Positions 33,526 to 35,440 of a stretch of 35,440 bases of DNA are shown here, piece after piece (the stretch's first letter is position 1; each line of letters starts with the position of its first letter). A program made the translations under genes and the position numbers. Where the stretch lies: the NCBI GenBank assembly GCA_947174665.1, contig CAMWJV010000022.1, positions 1 through 35,440 on the forward strand. The letters run 5' to 3'. The notes beneath the pieces are model-generated. The model did not search any database and was not told the origin of the DNA. It saw only the letters and a program-made list of their open reading frames with translations. Source of the stretch: an uncultured Lachnospiraceae bacterium (lineage in GTDB: Bacteria > Bacillota > Clostridia > Lachnospirales > Lachnospiraceae).

Positions 33526-34069
33526 ACAAACCGGAATTTATGGAACAAATAGAAAATTTCAAAGTTCCTTTTCAATTAGCGAAATGTCAATTTTATCTCC
33601 TACAAAATAAACAACATCTTCATGACACTCACTTATAAGCCATTCAAATTTTTTTGAAACAATATAAAAATCATCCGGACTGGGAATGCTTTCGCTTATT
33701 ACTGTGATAATTTCATTTGGAAACATTTCATACACCCAATACTTAGTATGAAAATTTACAGTATCTTCAAAAAGCACATAATGAAGCGTGTCCGGAATTA
33801 TTTTTACTAATGACTGATACCATAATCTATTATTTCCAATGTACTGTGTCTTTAGAGTAAAAGAAGGATTGAATCTGTTTTCTATGTTAGACCAATGCAA
33901 TACCCCTCCATTTTTTATAAATGTTTTCTCAATTTTCTTTATTACATCCGCATATTTCAGATGAGATACTTCAAATATTCTTGACCTGTCCAGATTAAAA
34001 TCTTTGATAACATTTTCTACAGCCTCTCGTATTTTAACATTATCCCTTCCAATACAAATTCCGGTTTGT
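33526..34069. repeat. 14-bp perfect inverted repeats enclosing a 516-bp segment
   Basis: ACAAACCGGAATTT at 33526-33539 is matched by AAATTCCGGTTTGT at 34056-34069. The segment between them holds one minus-strand gene without a usable start. The repeats could be ends of a small mobile element or sites for inversion. No transposase or recombinase is nearby. Confidence 0.55.
33559..34040 (-). pseudogene. Immunity-like gene (possibly DUF6756) with a disrupted start
   Basis: The frame is open from a TAA near 34076 to the TGA at 33559. From about 34036 it encodes VKIREAVENVIKDFNL and later FWISE-like segments including KTQYIGNNRLWYQSLVKIIPD and DDFYIVSKKFEWLISE. The pattern recalls small DUF6756-type immunity proteins of about 160 residues, with low confidence. 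There is no in-frame ATG, GTG or TTG until a TTG at 33900, which would lose a third of the protein. An ATG at 34038-34040 with GGAAGGG just before it lies one base out of frame, so a single-base deletion after the start codon would explain the damage. It sits between inverted repeats. Confidence 0.5.
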
Positions 34070-34293
34070 CTTAGTTATTCTGTAAAAACCATGTAATTTC
34101 AAGGCATTTCGCCAGTCAAATGCTCAAACCTTATATATTTTCCCTTATTTTTGCCCTTATGAGCCGAAACAAGGGAGACTTTATTTATCCAAATACCTAA
34201 CTGCTTTCTCGAAAAGTAGAAGTTCTCAGCGCTTGAGAGCGAAATACCTGCCCAGCACAAGTCTAACGACTTATACTGGAGGGGTTTCTCTTT
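34070..34293. other. Gene-free interval with two hairpins after the XRE-PurM gene
   Basis: No ORF is supported. CCAG-AAGTC...GACTT-CTGG (34252-34279) and TCTCA...TGAGA around AGCGCT (about 34224-34238) form two hairpins, without a T tract, just past the stop of the XRE-PurM gene. The rest is AT-rich with no recognisable site. Confidence 0.4.
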
Positions 34294-35440
34294 TCACCAA
34301 GTAATATTATTTTTAAAATTTACTTTTTTGCTCCCAGTTTCAATTATACCAATTTCGTAGCAATCATAATGATTTTTGATAAGTTCTTCTACCCTCTTTG
34401 CATGTTGTCTTTCTACAACAACAATCATGCCAACACCACAATTAAATGTAGAGAGCATTTCAGGTTCATCAATATTTCCAACTGCCTTGATATAAGAAAA
34501 TATGGGCAATGGTTTTACCTGATCCAAATATATTTTAGCACATAACCCATTCGGAATGATCCTGCCTAAATTTCCTTCTATACCACCACCGGTGATATGC
34601 GCCATACCGTGAACGCTACTATCAGAAAATAGATATTTTATTGACTTGTAGTATGGCGTGTGTGGTTTCATAATTTGTTCAATAAAAGTTTCTCCACCTA
34701 TCTTGTCCAGTTTTATTTGTGGCATTTTTTCCATCAACAACCGAACTAATGTATAACCGTTTGTGTGAAGGCCATTCGAGGCTATTGCCAGCACAATATC
34801 TCCTTCGTGAATATCGGTGCCATCAATAACTTTACTTCTGGAAACGATACCTGCAATACTGGACGTGAGTATATATAATCCACTACTGACAACATCCGGT
34901 TGGATGGAAGTTTCTCCACCAACCAAATTACATTCGTTTTCCTGACACGCTTCGGATATGCCTTTCACAAAAGACTTTATTGTTTCTTTTTCTGCCTTTC
35001 CGCACACAATAGTGTCAAGTACTGCAAGCGGTTTCGCTCCCATTACTGCAATATCATTTACCAAATGATTTATCATATCATGACATATCGACTCACTGTA
35101 TCCGTACTCCATAGCTAATTTTTGTTTAGAACCAGGTTCTTCTGATTTTAAAACCAATATAGGATCTTCTATATTTGAAAATCCTATATCGTATAGAGAT
35201 GCAAAAGGACCTACGCCATTTAAAACGCGTTCGTTATCCGTTTTCAGATATACCGCCATTTCCTTTTTGATAGTGTCCGTATAGGAAATATCCACTCCGG
35301 CTTTACTATATGAAAAGGTTTCGGTGCTCTTATCCCTCCCCACAAGAATCTCGTCAACCGTCGTATTCAAAACTTTAGCAAGTTCTACTAAAACTTCCAC
35401 ATTCGGCAACGTACCATTTTCCCATTTTGAAACAGCCTGA
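34294..35440 (-). CDS. XRE helix-turn-helix fused to PurM-like AIR synthase domain (5' end beyond right edge)
   Basis: The frame is open to the window edge, giving at least 381 residues. The visible N-terminal part, QAVSKWENGTLPNVEVLVEL and then LNTTVDEILVG, is the recognition-helix end of an XRE/Cro domain. A full-length PurM-like domain follows: AGVDISYTDTIKKEM, VGPFASLYDIG, VNDIAVMGAKPL, LVGGETSIQPD, SNGLHTNGYTLVR and HITGGGIEGNLGR. The usual TDGVGTK loop that binds ATP and phosphate reads KSEEPGSK, so catalysis is doubtful while nucleotide binding may remain. PurM normally makes aminoimidazole ribonucleotide in purine synthesis; here it may act as a ligand-sensing domain of a regulator (inference). 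No other purine genes are adjacent. Confidence 0.88.
   Translation of the reverse strand, partial: QAVSKWENGTLPNVEVLVELAKVLNTTVDEILVGRDKSTETFSYSKAGVDISYTDTIKKEMAVYLKTDNERVLNGVGPFASLYDIGFSNIEDPILVLKSEEPGSKQKLAMEYGYSESICHDMINHLVNDIAVMGAKPLAVLDTIVCGKAEKETIKSFVKGISEACQENECNLVGGETSIQPDVVSSGLYILTSSIAGIVSRSKVIDGTDIHEGDIVLAIASNGLHTNGYTLVRLLMEKMPQIKLDKIGGETFIEQIMKPHTPYYKSIKYLFSDSSVHGMAHITGGGIEGNLGRIIPNGLCAKIYLDQVKPLPIFSYIKAVGNIDEPEMLSTFNCGVGMIVVVERQHAKRVEELIKNHYDCYEIGIIETGSKKVNFKNNITW

Overview
The window looks like chromosome of a Gram-positive anaerobe of class Clostridia, most likely Lachnospiraceae. This is inferred from strong AGGAGG ribosome sites, frequent TTG/GTG starts, OmpR-type two-component systems next to FtsX permeases, PadR-DUF2812 and DUF6440 genes, and a tilS-hpt-ftsH block. 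Every gene I can support lies on the minus strand, so the reading order runs from high to low coordinates.

Layout from the left edge. 1-3808: a response regulator and histidine kinase upstream of two FtsX-like ABC permeases, the second cut by the edge, with a strong hairpin over the permease ribosome site. 4031-4550: an unrecognised protein and a 20-residue basic ORF. 4784-5014: tRNA-Leu(UAA) and tRNA-Tyr(GUA) with promoter and terminator. 5123-9865: a four-gene cell-envelope operon encoding a YidC-like insertase fused to a CDP-glycerol glycerophosphotransferase, a small membrane protein, a type I signal peptidase and an LtaS-like alkaline-phosphatase-superfamily membrane enzyme. The last gene carries a perfect in-frame 318-bp tandem duplication over its probable catalytic segment. 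10014-13696: a PadR-controlled operon with a tiny DUF6440 gene and two paralogous DUF2812-zincin membrane proteins. 13873-15237: a MATE exporter. 15547-17058: a secreted amidase/polysaccharide deacetylase. 17192-21257: a second two-component system encoded with a calcium-loop surface protein and an anchored accessory protein. 21556-23670: a GH13 amylase, preceded by a cluster of palindromes. 23968-27805: ftsH and a tilS-hpt fusion. 27838-29715: a chemoreceptor.

29761-34069 is an AT-rich accessory island of small, poorly conserved genes (CPCC, DUF1871 and possibly DUF6756 families plus membrane-anchored proteins). Short out-of-frame protein tails precede several of them, and a gene without a usable start sits between 14-bp inverted repeats. 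It looks like an array of orphan immunity genes left from polymorphic-toxin loci. The right edge holds an unusual XRE helix-turn-helix fused to a PurM-like (AIR synthase) domain.

The best candidates for something little described are the YidC-glycerophosphotransferase operon, which suggests coupled synthesis and export of a teichoic-acid-like polymer, the XRE-PurM fusion as a possible metabolite-sensing regulator, and the duplicated DUF2812-zincin proteins.
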